Below, one piece after another: positions 18,305 to 27,262 of a stretch of 64,000 nucleotides of DNA. The notes under the pieces are model-generated. The model worked only from the letters and a program-made list of their open reading frames with translations. It searched no databases and was not told the DNA's origin. A program made the position numbers and the translations under genes. The stretch spans positions 124,001 through 188,000 of the forward strand of contig CAZGHS010000001.1 of NCBI GenBank assembly GCA_964525495.1, in the 5' to 3' direction. This DNA comes from CAZGHS01 sp964525495. GTDB lineage: Bacteria > Patescibacteriota > Microgenomatia > JALYQM01. The stretch's first letter is position 1, and each line of letters starts with the position of its first letter.

Positions 18305-19004
18305 TATTAACCACCTTAATACGCCGCTTGGGAACTTTTTGTAAAGAAACGGACATATTTTTTACTTCATTAGTATGTGGTAATAGCAAATATTCTGATA
18401 AATTTACTAATTCACCTGATTCATCCTGAAATCCCGTAGTTGATTCACTATAACCATGTTCAAACACCTCCACGCGCGTTGGCAAAAATGCTAAATCTCT
18501 CCCCTGAGGAATCCAGATATTACCTGTCAAATCCGACTCACCAGTGGACGCGGCATTGCCAAGTAGTCTACGTGGAATATTAGAAAACTCAACCTTCATC
18601 AAAAAATAAGCTGGATTAAGCGTAACTTCTCTAGTGCGAAGATCAGCTTCCATAATTGATCTAAATCCAAGCGGCGCGTAAGGAGCAATCTCTGTAGCCC
18701 TTTCATCAAAGGATGAAAAATACCGTGCTAGGAACAATGATGGAAGAGGTGCAACAGTTAATCGAAGATCACCAACACTTTTAGGACCGTTACCATATTG
18801 AAATGGAATATCTACTCTATACATTAATTCAGGATCAACTGGATATTGGTTATCTACGGCATCAATAAACGTAGAAGCCACACGTCTCAATTGATTCCAT
18901 TTTGATGGAGGCATCGCGTAAAGTGGGTACGCCTGTCCTTCTGGAAAATCTAACCGCATTGAGATATCAAAACTATCTTTATGTATCAAAACATTTTCGC
19001 TCAT
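18297..19004 (-). CDS. unknown protein within the suf operon
   Basis: 235 residues, no signal peptide or clear membrane segment, mixed alpha/beta-looking sequence with many Pro and Arg. It is not SufD, SufS, SufU or SufE by any motif I can see. It starts at an ATGA overlap with the NUDIX gene and overlaps sufB by 8 bases, so it is translated together with both. The location suggests either a lineage-specific Suf partner or a passenger gene. No function assigned. Confidence 0.7.
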   Translation of the reverse strand: MSENVLIHKDSFDISMRLDFPEGQAYPLYAMPPSKWNQLRRVASTFIDAVDNQYPVDPELMYRVDIPFQYGNGPKSVGDLRLTVAPLPSLFLARYFSSFDERATEIAPYAPLGFRSIMEADLRTREVTLNPAYFLMKVEFSNIPRRLLGNAASTGESDLTGNIWIPQGRDLAFLPTRVEVFEHGYSESTTGFQDESGELVNLSEYLLLPHTNEVKNMSVSLQKVPKRRIKVVNNE

Positions 19005-19474
19005 ATATGTACCAATTTCTTAATTGCTTGTAATGATAACGGCCTACAATTATCTGTATCCAATGAAGTAACCTCTATCCATTCAACAATTTCCGATTCT
19101 CCATTTTGTAAAATATGTTCAACATTTCTATCACCCAAAGCCACTACTTTATAAAAATCTATCTTAGAATCAAAATATATATTATTGTCGACATCAAAAA
19201 AATTATTTCTTACTTCAAGTATAGGCGTTAGATCAACATTGACTACTGAATAGCCTGTTTCCTCTTCAAACTCTCGATTAATAGCTGTCGCCACATCTTC
19301 ACCAGATTCTATTTGCCCGCCTGGCACTTCCCACTTATCAGAACCTTCCGGTCTAACAACCAAAACTCGACCATCCTGTATACAAACACCACGAGCAGAA
19401 AACCGCTGCTTCACGTCACAACCATCAGGTTTAATATGCTCATTTCCAAATTGATCTTTAAACAATTCCCTCAT
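19001..19474 (-). CDS. NUDIX hydrolase in the suf operon
   Basis: 157 residues from the ATG at 19474 (another ATG at 19492 gives six more residues). Complete Nudix box from GGQIESGEDVATAINREFEE to ETGY, preceded by SDKWEVPGG. Such short MutT-like enzymes hydrolyse nucleoside or other diphosphates; substrate unknown. Overlaps the end of sufC by 17 bases and shares ATGA with the next gene. Confidence 0.88.
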   Translation of the reverse strand: MRELFKDQFGNEHIKPDGCDVKQRFSARGVCIQDGRVLVVRPEGSDKWEVPGGQIESGEDVATAINREFEEETGYSVVNVDLTPILEVRNNFFDVDNNIYFDSKIDFYKVVALGDRNVEHILQNGESEIVEWIEVTSLDTDNCRPLSLQAIKKLVHI

Positions 19475-20201
19475 ACCCTTTATCTTCCACATATTCGCTT
19501 AATTCTCGTCCACCTTGTTTTATATTTCTACCATTGGAAACAATCGTCACGACATCAGGCTCAAGAAATTTAAGAATTCGCATATAATGGGTAATTATCA
19601 AAACAGAAGATTCTGGATTCGCTTCTTTATACTCTTTCACACGGTATGCAACGCTCTTCAACGCATCCACATCCAAACCGCTATCCACTTCATCAAGTAT
19701 CACAAGCTTTGGCTTTAACACAGCCATCTGCAAGATCTCGTTCCGCTTCTTCTCACCACCACTAAATCCTTCATTCAAGTTTCGCTTCTGCATTCCCACA
19801 TTCATTCCCAACTTCTGGACCTCTTCTTCCAAAGCAATTTTAAACTTCAGCAAAGTCAAAGGTTTCTCGTCTCGTCCTTGGGCGATCTCACGAGCTGCTT
19901 GTCGTAAAAAGGAATCTACAGGCACTCCAGGAATCTCCTGGGGATACTGGAAGCTCAAAAACAAACCTTTTTTCGCCCGCACATCAACAGCCATCTCTAG
20001 TAAATTCTCACCCTGAAACTCTACTTCACCCTCGGTCACAGTATAACGAGGATGTCCAGCCAAAGCATACGCCAGAGTCGATTTGCCTGAACCATTCGGT
20101 CCCATGATTGCATGAACCTTACCGGCATCAACCTGCAAATCTAGACCCTTCAATATCTCTTTTTTCTCAACAGAAACATGTAAATTGCGTATTTTTAACA
20201 T
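19458..20201 (-). CDS. sufC: Fe-S assembly ATPase SufC
   Basis: 247 residues from the ATG at 20201. Walker A GPNGSGKST, Q-loop FLSFQYPQEIPGV, signature FSGGEKKRNE, Walker B LVILDEVDSGLDVDAL and switch His ITHY are all SufC-type. Powers the SufB scaffold. A TATAAT box (20211-20216) ends 10 bases before the ATG; the alternative start at 20240 lies upstream of this box. First gene of the operon sufC, NUDIX, unknown, sufB. Confidence 0.96.
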   Translation of the reverse strand: MLKIRNLHVSVEKKEILKGLDLQVDAGKVHAIMGPNGSGKSTLAYALAGHPRYTVTEGEVEFQGENLLEMAVDVRAKKGLFLSFQYPQEIPGVPVDSFLRQAAREIAQGRDEKPLTLLKFKIALEEEVQKLGMNVGMQKRNLNEGFSGGEKKRNEILQMAVLKPKLVILDEVDSGLDVDALKSVAYRVKEYKEANPESSVLIITHYMRILKFLEPDVVTIVSNGRNIKQGGRELSEYVEDKGYEGIV

Positions 20202-20324
20202 ATCCACAAGATTATACAAAAAAGGCATACAAAAGGCCACCTTGTTCTTATGGGTAAGGAGGCCTAACTAAATATCAATATATTGAACTCAAAAGCACAA
20301 GTCAACATCAGGTATAATAAAAAA

Positions 20325-21881
20325 GTGATGCTAAAAAAACTCTATAATAACCTTCCAAATATCTTCATAGCCATAATAACAATCCTCTATATTCTTCTAG
20401 CACTACTCAGGCATTACCACTTCATGACCTATGGATACGACCTTGGTATCTATGACCAACAAGTCTGGCTCTACTCCCAATTCCAAAATCCTTTTATCAC
20501 TATTGAATACAAATCCGCTCTCCTAAATCACTTTTCACCAAGCCTCGCACTCTTCGCACCTCTCTATTGGATTTGGAATAATCCACAAGTCTTACTTATC
20601 GTGCAAGCACTTATGGTAGGACTCTCAGCAATCCCTCTGGATATTCTCGCAAAGCGTAAACAATTTCCAATTTATCTGCGTACCATGCTCATAATCTCCT
20701 ATCTACTTTTCTATGGGTATCAATTTGCAATAAATTACGACGTTCATTCTGTTGTTTTTGGCACCGCCCTAATCCCGTGGCTCCTACTCTGTCTCGAAGA
20801 TCGTAAATATAAAAAAGCAGCGGCATTACTACTCATAATTCTAGGGATGAAAGAAAGTTTCCCTATAACCATAACATTAGTTGGAATTGTATATTTTCTA
20901 AAGGGCAGACGCCGCTTGGGAGCAGCCTTAGTCGCCATTTCGCTCTCATTCCTATTCCTTGCACTCAAAGTCATACAACCTATAATCGAACACTTCACCC
21001 ACGAAAGCTATCGATTTTCCTCTTCCTATCCCCATTCAATTCAGGATGCATTTATGCAATTAATTAACTCGCCAAAAAAACTCGAAGTCTGGCGCCTAAG
21101 TTTCCTCTGGTATGCCTTTATACCACTTGCTGCGCCTATTACAGTAATCGCAGCCATCGGCGACATCGCCTTCTATTTTATCCTAGGAAATAATCACCCT
21201 GAAACACTTTCAATATATATGCACTATAGATCATCACTCGCACCACTGTTAGCTTGGGCAACCATAGACGGATGTACAAACATTCATTCAAAATTTACAC
21301 AAAACAAAAAATACATATATCCAGTAATTACGCTCATGCTATTCAGCAGCTTCTGTTTCATTCAATATTCGTACCATCTCCCCCTCAATTCACTGAGTAA
21401 ACCATACTTGTATCAATTCAATAATGATATTAATGACAAAAACGAACTACTAAAAAAAGTACCACCAAACATTCCAATCGCCGCGCAAAACAATCTCATT
21501 CCCAGACTATCAGCACGCAAAGAAATCCATCTTCTTTGGCCATACAAAGAGCGTAATGGCTATCTTAGGTTTCCGATCTGTAAACCTGCATTAATAGAGG
21601 CAATGCAAGGACTTAACCACAATCGAAAAAAGTTAAATGACACCTGCACAGAACCAAAAATTTCTTCACCTTGTGGCGCAGAACGCTGTTTCATACTGCA
21701 GTTCCACGAAAACGCAGACTATTTAGTAACTGACGTCACTCCAGGTCAAAATGCAGTCGAGCTCCTTATGGAAAATGAGCATAAACTTAAGGAAGGACTC
21801 ACCAACCTTGAAAAAACGGGCATGATAACGCTTCAAGTGCAAGTTGGCGACGCACAATTATGGAAAGTCAATAGGTATTGA
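20325..21881 (+). CDS. DUF2079 polytopic membrane protein
   Basis: About 518 residues from the GTG at 20325 (ATG at 20328 next). Multi-pass protein with the DUF2079 signature near the N-terminus (YDLGIYDQQVWLYSQ, then NHFSPSLALFAPLYW). The family resembles GT-C glycosyltransferases in layout, but its reaction is not established. The C-terminal about 130 residues are soluble, with five Cys. A TATAAT box at 20313-20318 ends seven bases before the GTG, which argues against the upstream TTG and for a leaderless mRNA. Confidence 0.85.
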   Translation: MMLKKLYNNLPNIFIAIITILYILLALLRHYHFMTYGYDLGIYDQQVWLYSQFQNPFITIEYKSALLNHFSPSLALFAPLYWIWNNPQVLLIVQALMVGLSAIPLDILAKRKQFPIYLRTMLIISYLLFYGYQFAINYDVHSVVFGTALIPWLLLCLEDRKYKKAAALLLIILGMKESFPITITLVGIVYFLKGRRRLGAALVAISLSFLFLALKVIQPIIEHFTHESYRFSSSYPHSIQDAFMQLINSPKKLEVWRLSFLWYAFIPLAAPITVIAAIGDIAFYFILGNNHPETLSIYMHYRSSLAPLLAWATIDGCTNIHSKFTQNKKYIYPVITLMLFSSFCFIQYSYHLPLNSLSKPYLYQFNNDINDKNELLKKVPPNIPIAAQNNLIPRLSARKEIHLLWPYKERNGYLRFPICKPALIEAMQGLNHNRKKLNDTCTEPKISSPCGAERCFILQFHENADYLVTDVTPGQNAVELLMENEHKLKEGLTNLEKTGMITLQVQVGDAQLWKVNRY

Positions 21882-21967
21882 CAAAAGCATAATGAGCGTG
21901 ATAAAAATAGCTATCATGAATTATAGTTTTTCAAACATTTTTGTCCTTCTTATTACCCACTTCTAAG

Positions 21968-22023
21968 GCGGGTCGGCAAAATGTATGAAAAAAGTCCAAG
22001 ACCCGCACACAAGCGGGTTTTTT
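21968..22023 (+). terminator. terminator with competing upstream arm (possible attenuator)
   Basis: ACCCGC (22001-22006), loop ACACAA, GCGGGT (22013-22018), then a T-run to 22023. GACCCGC (22000-22006) can instead pair perfectly with GCGGGTC at 21968-21974, which would break the terminator. It may end the DUF2079 transcript, regulate the small gene at 22106, or both. Confidence 0.55.
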
Positions 22024-22105
22024 CGTTTTAGACGGTATTAGGTTCAAAACATAATACTCACTAAGGCGAAAAACAAGCCGCACGAGCGGATGGAGGAACG
22101 ACCGA

Positions 22106-22309
22106 ATGTCGGATTCTGTAAGAATTTCACAACAATACGGAGGGAATCCCATGCAACTGATCGCAAAACTCTGCCTACTACTCATCGTCGCTGGCATCCG
22201 TCTCGAAGACGGGTACAACGACCATTGGCAGGACAAGAAGCCCAAATCTGCAACAAAAACAGCATCGACTTCCAAACAGACTACAAAAACCAAAGGCAAA
22301 GGCAAGTAG
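22106..22309 (+). CDS. small protein with hydrophobic segment and Lys/Thr tail, unknown
   Basis: 67 residues from the ATG at 22106 (GGAGG nine bases upstream), or 52 from the ATG at 22151 (GGAGGG six bases upstream); both starts are well placed. From Met16 there is a short hydrophobic stretch (LIAKLCLLLIVAG) that may be a signal or membrane segment, then a charged part and a tail rich in Lys, Thr and Ser. No family recognised. Base use is more G-rich than neighbouring + strand genes. Confidence 0.5.
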   Translation: MSDSVRISQQYGGNPMQLIAKLCLLLIVAGIRLEDGYNDHWQDKKPKSATKTASTSKQTTKTKGKGK

Positions 22310-22352
22310 CCCAAACCAATTCACGGAGGGTCGCTCCTCTCATATTCTTTGA

Positions 22353-22411
22353 TAGTTTCACCGCCAAGACGTTTTGTCTTTGCAGTATTTCCGCATTGGC
22401 GGTGAAACATA
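22353..22411. repeat. long inverted repeat with nested hairpin
   Basis: GTTTCACCGCCAA (22355-22367) and its exact complement at 22396-22408; flanking GAT/ATC extends the match with one extra base. Inside is a second hairpin AAGAC-GTTTT-GTCTT (22366-22380). Either strand could fold. No T-run follows, so it is not a simple terminator. Could be a structured RNA or a remnant of a small mobile element. Confidence 0.6.
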
Positions 22412-22558
22412 TCTTATCGTGCAACGCACTCGCAGGGACAACACTTTGTAAAATATATCCAAGAAAAACGATTAAGTTTTTCCCACGTATATTTATACAT
22501 ACCTAACTCATCCCTGCAGTGCAAAAGATTTATATATTTAAAACGTAAACAAAGAACC

Positions 22559-22924
22559 CTATTTCTTCTTACCTTTTTTTCCGCTACTCTTCCAATCATC
22601 AGGATTAAAGCTTCCTCTTCGCTCTTCCGACGGGATGGATATCCTTCCACCGATTGGTCTAATTGGTTCAACTATTGGCAATACCCGCTGTGTTTCTTCA
22701 GCAGGAAGCCCTCTATCGGATCGCTGGACACCATCACTAATCAACTTCTGATCACCAACTTTTCTAAATCTATTCTTAGCTCTAACTTCGTCGTTAGGAT
22801 CAAGAGGACGCATTGGTTTCATTCGTGCATCTCTATCCTGTGCACCTCGACTACCACGATGTTCAACACCAAGTTGTCGTCCCTTATAAACAGTTTTATC
22901 ACCTTCTGGATCAGCACCTCGCAT
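22559..22924 (-). CDS. charged low-complexity protein, unknown
   Basis: 121 residues, very rich in Arg, Lys, Asp, Glu and Pro with a KKGKKK ending; probably disordered and possibly nucleic-acid binding (inference). GAGGG lies seven bases before the ATG. No membrane segment and no recognised family. Confidence 0.6.
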   Translation of the reverse strand: MRGADPEGDKTVYKGRQLGVEHRGSRGAQDRDARMKPMRPLDPNDEVRAKNRFRKVGDQKLISDGVQRSDRGLPAEETQRVLPIVEPIRPIGGRISIPSEERRGSFNPDDWKSSGKKGKKK

Positions 22925-22993
22925 ATAATATCCCTCAACAATTTTTATGCCTCAAATTGTACTGCTATAGAAAAATTTTGCAAACAGGAGAAA

Positions 22994-23542
22994 TTATTTA
23001 TTCAGTTCAATCACAATAAACGTCGTCATATTATCAGGAGAATTCGCAAGACCTGTAGCCAACACATCAAGGCCAAATATCTTTGCCGCCTCTTCACTCG
23101 CAGTCACTGCACTAGTCATATCTTTACTCTCAACCACAAATTTCGCAGCACTCGCATTATCTACAGACAACACTTGTTCTATCTCTGGATGACTCGCAAA
23201 AAACATCGAACATTGTAAAAACGATTGATGATGTCCATGCACACGACGAATATTTTCAAGCTTTGCCCCAGGTAGTCCAAGCAAAGAATGTGGAATCGGC
23301 ATATCTACTTCCCCCACTATTCTTACCGGATATGTACTCAATAAATCCTGCACACCTACCACCACACCAGCAACCGCATTTTTAAACGGTATCACGCCAT
23401 ACTGCACATCACGATTAGCCACTCCCTCAAAAATATCCCGCAGACTTGGCTTCCCAAAATACTCACCGCGTTCAACAAAATATTGTCGCGCAGCAAAGTA
23501 ACTATAAGAGCCCTCTAGTCCAAAAAATCCGATTGTATCCAT
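22994..23542 (-). CDS. prephenate dehydratase-like domain protein, no ACT domain
   Basis: 182 residues, the length of the catalytic domain alone. The start GFFGLEGSYSYFAA matches the family GxxGPxGSxS/T..A motif, GVIPFKNAVAGVV matches GVVPIENS..G, and HSLLGLPGA matches the H.L....A element. The family TRF motif near the end is TTF (NMTTF), so the Thr is kept but the Arg is lost; Pro of GPEG is Leu. No regulatory ACT domain. It may be a prephenate/arogenate dehydratase or a repurposed binding protein. TAATAT at 23549-23554 ends seven bases before the ATG. Confidence 0.75.
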   Translation of the reverse strand: MDTIGFFGLEGSYSYFAARQYFVERGEYFGKPSLRDIFEGVANRDVQYGVIPFKNAVAGVVVGVQDLLSTYPVRIVGEVDMPIPHSLLGLPGAKLENIRRVHGHHQSFLQCSMFFASHPEIEQVLSVDNASAAKFVVESKDMTSAVTASEEAAKIFGLDVLATGLANSPDNMTTFIVIELNK

Positions 23543-23626
23543 ATACCTATATTATTACACTACCATCTATGTACAACGGGTCAATAACCAGTGGCACTTC
23601 ACATTCACTCACGATACAATCTGGCT

Positions 23627-24925
23627 ATGGACACATATAGAGAGTTATTAAACAAGTTCATCTCCTTCAGGAGTATCTCTACCGACCCTCAATTCGCACA
23701 GCACATTGAAGGCATAGTCTCATGGCTCTCCGAAACATTTCAAAACCACGGTTTCACTGTCAAAAGATTTGACGGGTACAACAATCCTATCGTTCTCGCA
23801 TCATACGAAACCGATCCTTCCTACAAAACATGCCTCATCTACGGACATTACGATGTTCAACCGGCCTCAATAGAAGAGGGTTGGACAAGCGAACCGTTCG
23901 AAGTCCACGAGGACAACGAACGCATTTACGCTCGAGGTGCTGTAGATAACAAAGGACAAGTACTCGTGCACATCGCAACAGTTTTTGATCTCATTAAACA
24001 AAATAAACTCCAATACAACATTAAATTCCTCATCGAAGGAAATGAAGAAACTGGTTCACCGAAAATCGCCGACTGCATCAAAGATAACCATCACATGCAA
24101 TGCGATTTTGTCCTCATCTCTGATGGTGAAATTAACAACGATACTCCAGTCATCGAACTCGGCTTCCGAGGTGGAGCCAACACAACTCTCACCATTCAAA
24201 CAGCCACCAACGATCTACACTCCGGCATTTATGGTGGAGCCGCACCAAGTGCTGCTCATGAAATTTCCAAATTTATTGCTTCACTCCACGACCAAGACCG
24301 TCACATCACTATCCCTCACTTTTATGACAACGTGGATCCCATAGACAAAGCTAAACCAATTCCTTTCGATAAAAAAGAATACACCAAGATCACAGGCGCA
24401 AAAGACACAATCACCGAACCAGACTACGACGTCCATACACAGATCGGACTACGACCTACTATTCAAGTAACCGGCATTCAAACTGGGTACACTGGTGATG
24501 GCTACCGCAATAGTATTCCTGCTAAGGCAACAGCAAAAATTAACTTTAGATTAGTAAAAAGCCAGGATCCCAACAAAATAATGGAGCAATACAAGAAATA
24601 TATTAAAGACACACTTCCCGACTACGTTACCCACGAACTCCAAATCACCGATCCATACGAAGGAATCAAATTGGATGTAAACAACGAATACGTCAAAAAG
24701 GCAGAGCAATTACTTGAAAAGTCTTTTGGCTCTAAACCGATACATAAATATAGTGGAGGAGGTCTTCCTATCGTTACACTATTTCACGAGCTTCTCAGAG
24801 TCCCACAAGTACTCATTCCACTCGGCAACGAAGACTGCAACATGCACGGTGCTAACGAAAATTTTGATAAAGATATTCTTAAAAAAGCACTCGACTTCAG
24901 CCAACAGTTTTTTTCAAAGGACTAG
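23627..24925 (+). CDS. M20 family dipeptidase/carboxypeptidase
   Basis: 432 residues from the ATG at 23627; an upstream in-frame start at 23591 precedes the -10 box TACAAT (23615-23620). Zinc and catalytic motifs: GHYDVQP (His, catalytic Asp), GAVDNKG (bridging Asp), EGNEETGS (catalytic Glu and ligand), ISDGE, and the final His in NMHGANE. A dimerisation domain occupies about residues 185-300. Cytoplasmic; releases amino acids from short peptides and fits with the PepF activity. Divergent from the prephenate dehydratase-like gene across 84 bases. Confidence 0.93.
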   Translation: MDTYRELLNKFISFRSISTDPQFAQHIEGIVSWLSETFQNHGFTVKRFDGYNNPIVLASYETDPSYKTCLIYGHYDVQPASIEEGWTSEPFEVHEDNERIYARGAVDNKGQVLVHIATVFDLIKQNKLQYNIKFLIEGNEETGSPKIADCIKDNHHMQCDFVLISDGEINNDTPVIELGFRGGANTTLTIQTATNDLHSGIYGGAAPSAAHEISKFIASLHDQDRHITIPHFYDNVDPIDKAKPIPFDKKEYTKITGAKDTITEPDYDVHTQIGLRPTIQVTGIQTGYTGDGYRNSIPAKATAKINFRLVKSQDPNKIMEQYKKYIKDTLPDYVTHELQITDPYEGIKLDVNNEYVKKAEQLLEKSFGSKPIHKYSGGGLPIVTLFHELLRVPQVLIPLGNEDCNMHGANENFDKDILKKALDFSQQFFSKD

Positions 24926-24929
24926 AGCC

Positions 24930-24958
24930 TTGAACTAAGTGTATCCAATCGATACGAT
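24930..24958 (+). promoter_or_regulatory. promoter of the 192-residue membrane protein
   Basis: TTGAAC (24930-24935), 17-base spacer, TACGAT (24953-24958); transcription start predicted two bases before the ATG at 24967. Confidence 0.65.
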
Positions 24959-24966
24959 GTAAATGC

Positions 24967-25545
24967 ATGAACACTCAGCTAGTATTACGAATAGTTTCAG
25001 CCTCCGCTGTCTTATCTGTTGGAGAGCTATTAATTCTTGCAGGACTACCTTGGTTTAGTTCACCAATCCGGTCTAGCTATGTAATTCCTGGATTAATATT
25101 AGGCATAATTGCAATCACCTATCTTTGTTTTGGATTACTAAATGACTCTAAAATAAAAATCATGGTAAGAGTAATCATTAGTATTATTCTGGCAATTATC
25201 GGCACGATCTCCGTCGTCGCACTATCCTTTAATCTAGAATTCAATCACTTTCTTCTCGATGGAACCATATATGACATAGATAAAGTAGTGAGTATCTTTA
25301 ACCTTATTCTGTTTCATATAGTCCTAATGCAAAAAAAAATCACCCAATCAACTGTCATTCCGATTTCAATCTCTCTAATATTATGTTTTATTTTTATCAT
25401 AATTCTCGACAAAACTTTTGGAGAATTAGTTAGTTCATTTCCAGTAGATGATTTTGGTATAAAAGGGTGGATTTTAACAGCAATCTACACGCCAATTCTC
25501 TGGCTAACTGCATTTCGAGTTACAAACCAGTTCAAAGCTTCGTAA
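24967..25545 (+). CDS. polytopic membrane protein, unknown
   Basis: 192 residues with about six membrane segments and short loops; no family motif recognised. Its own promoter is directly upstream. Overlaps the 3' end of the convergent glycosyltransferase by 14 bases. Confidence 0.7.
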   Translation: MNTQLVLRIVSASAVLSVGELLILAGLPWFSSPIRSSYVIPGLILGIIAITYLCFGLLNDSKIKIMVRVIISIILAIIGTISVVALSFNLEFNHFLLDGTIYDIDKVVSIFNLILFHIVLMQKKITQSTVIPISISLILCFIFIIILDKTFGELVSSFPVDDFGIKGWILTAIYTPILWLTAFRVTNQFKAS

Positions 25546-26461
25546 CTTCTCGAATTATATACCCCGTCTTGCCACTAGCAGCAAAATATCCTCGCACCAC
25601 AATATCCGCTATCAATCCACTTACAATCAGTTGAATCCCCAAAGTAAACATCAAAAAAGAAAATATTATCCATCGCTGTGTATCCCATAAACCGAAGTCA
25701 GTGAATACATGAAACACACTCACGAACAACGTAACGAAACTCACACAAATCACCACAATACCCACCCCTCCCAACAAATGCAACGGTCGAGCTGAGTATT
25801 TTCCCCAAAACGCAACAGCTACCATATCCAAAAAGCCCTTTACTCCCCTTTTCCAAGAATATTTGGACTTACCATACTTTCGTGGCCGGTGATTCACAAC
25901 ATATTCACCTACCCGATACCCTCGCACCTTAACTATCGAAACAAAAAACCGGTGCATCTCACCATACAATTCCAGTCCATCTAAAACCGAACGTCGAAAT
26001 ACTTTTATTCCACACCCAGCATCATGAATACCATCATGCAACAGCGCTTGCCGGATACCAAATGCGATCAACGAAGGAATCTTCTTATCCCACCCATCAT
26101 GCCGTCGTTTCCTCCATCCCACCAACATATCTAGCTTATTATTATCCATAAACTGCAGCATCCCATGCAAGTCCGATGGATCGTTCTGTAGATCACCATC
26201 GAGTGTCGCAACCACATCACCAGTCACCACTCCAAAACCAGCGCTTAAAGCCGCAGTTTGGCCATATGATCGAAGCAATGTAATAACCGTACATTCTTGT
26301 AGTTCAGAAAAAACCTGCTCACTGCCATCAGTAGAACCATCATTCACATAAATAAGCTCATAGTCGAAGCCTATTTCACGCACAGTCGCAAGCAACTCTT
26401 CATGAAGTTTTACAATATTTTCTCGTTCGTTAAAAAAAGGAATAACAACTGATAAACGCAT
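25532..26461 (-). CDS. family 2 glycosyltransferase with two C-terminal TM helices (DPM1/ArnC/GtrB type)
   Basis: 309 residues. N-terminal GT-A domain: SVVIPFFNERENI, YVNDGSTDGS, and ATLDGDLQNDP with the metal-binding DxD-type motif, then GCGIKVFRR and KYGKSKYSW. Two membrane helices at about 230-295. These enzymes move a sugar from a nucleotide sugar to polyprenyl phosphate at the inner face of the membrane. Likely feeds surface glycosylation together with DUF2079/GT-C type proteins (inference). Confidence 0.92.
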   Translation of the reverse strand: MRLSVVIPFFNERENIVKLHEELLATVREIGFDYELIYVNDGSTDGSEQVFSELQECTVITLLRSYGQTAALSAGFGVVTGDVVATLDGDLQNDPSDLHGMLQFMDNNKLDMLVGWRKRRHDGWDKKIPSLIAFGIRQALLHDGIHDAGCGIKVFRRSVLDGLELYGEMHRFFVSIVKVRGYRVGEYVVNHRPRKYGKSKYSWKRGVKGFLDMVAVAFWGKYSARPLHLLGGVGIVVICVSFVTLFVSVFHVFTDFGLWDTQRWIIFSFLMFTLGIQLIVSGLIADIVVRGYFAASGKTGYIIREVTKL

Positions 26462-26518
26462 AGGTCTAATTTCTTTGTCAAAGTAGGTTTAGAAAACTCA
26501 TCCTACTAATGAATTAGA

Positions 26519-26950
26519 CTATTTTACCTCAAGTAGCTCAATTTCAAAAACCAAGACCGAATTAGGAGGAACTTTACTTCCAGATCCCTTAGCACCATAG
26601 GCTAATCCAGGGGGAATAATCAAACGTCGAACTCCACCAACTTTCATACCAGGAACACCAATATCCCATCCCTGAATCACCTTACCCTCACCCAATTTAA
26701 ACTCATAAGGTACAAAGCGATCGCGCGAACTATCAAACTTTGAACCATTCACAAGCGTCCCTACATAATGAACCTTAACAGTACTGCCATCTATAGCTTC
26801 GGTTCCTGAACCTTCTTTAATATCCTGAATCTCAAGTTCATCAGTAGAAGCATACTGACTCATATCAGTATTTTGCGCAGTAGATTGTGAACTACAGGCA
26901 GTCAAAAATAAACATCCAAATAATAGTGCACCAATTGAAAAATATCTCAT
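26519..26950 (-). CDS. FKBP-type peptidyl-prolyl isomerase lipoprotein
   Basis: 143 residues. Signal peptide with lipobox LTAC (Cys19), then a short linker and an FKBP domain (VKVHYVGTLVNGSKFDSS, IQGWDIGVPGMKVGGVRRLIIPP, YGAKG, LVFEIELLEV). A membrane-anchored folding helper on the cell exterior. No other gene is obviously in the transcript. Confidence 0.95.
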   Translation of the reverse strand: MRYFSIGALLFGCLFLTACSSQSTAQNTDMSQYASTDELEIQDIKEGSGTEAIDGSTVKVHYVGTLVNGSKFDSSRDRFVPYEFKLGEGKVIQGWDIGVPGMKVGGVRRLIIPPGLAYGAKGSGSKVPPNSVLVFEIELLEVK

Positions 26951-26985
26951 ACTCTATTTAAGACACAGTTCGACAAAAATTGCAA

Positions 26986-27261
26986 TTATTTCAATACATC
27001 AGGGCGATCAGCTTCAGAAAGTTGTTCTAAAAGAGGTTCCGCAGCTTCTTTGCATATTTCAATTGAGGCATTTCCAAACAAACGAGCATATTGAGTAACT
27101 AAATTTTGAAGTATTTGCTTATTGTCACCATCAAACGTAATATCCTCCGCGTTGTTTACATGCAATCCCATAACTTTGTTCGCCTCACGTAAAGCAATCG
27201 GCCCGATAATATTCTGTTGTTCTTTAATTATTCGTGCAGCAATCTCAGCATACACGTTCAT
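26986..27261 (-). CDS. small soluble protein coupled to a membrane protein, unknown
   Basis: 91 residues from the ATG at 27261, which starts one base after the stop of the upstream gene with GAGGA six bases before it. Predicted mostly helical; N-terminal IAARIIKEQQNIIGPIAL. The ORF also reads from 27273. No family recognised; translational coupling suggests a partner of the membrane protein. Confidence 0.65.
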   Translation of the reverse strand: MNVYAEIAARIIKEQQNIIGPIALREANKVMGLHVNNAEDITFDGDNKQILQNLVTQYARLFGNASIEICKEAAEPLLEQLSEADRPDVLK

Positions 27262-27262
27262 A

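Noticed and set aside
20235..20264. Hairpin GGCC.CCTT / AAGG.GGCC between sufC and DUF2079
   Set aside because: One mismatch, large loop and weak T-run; upstream of both divergent promoters, so no clear role. Kept only as a note.
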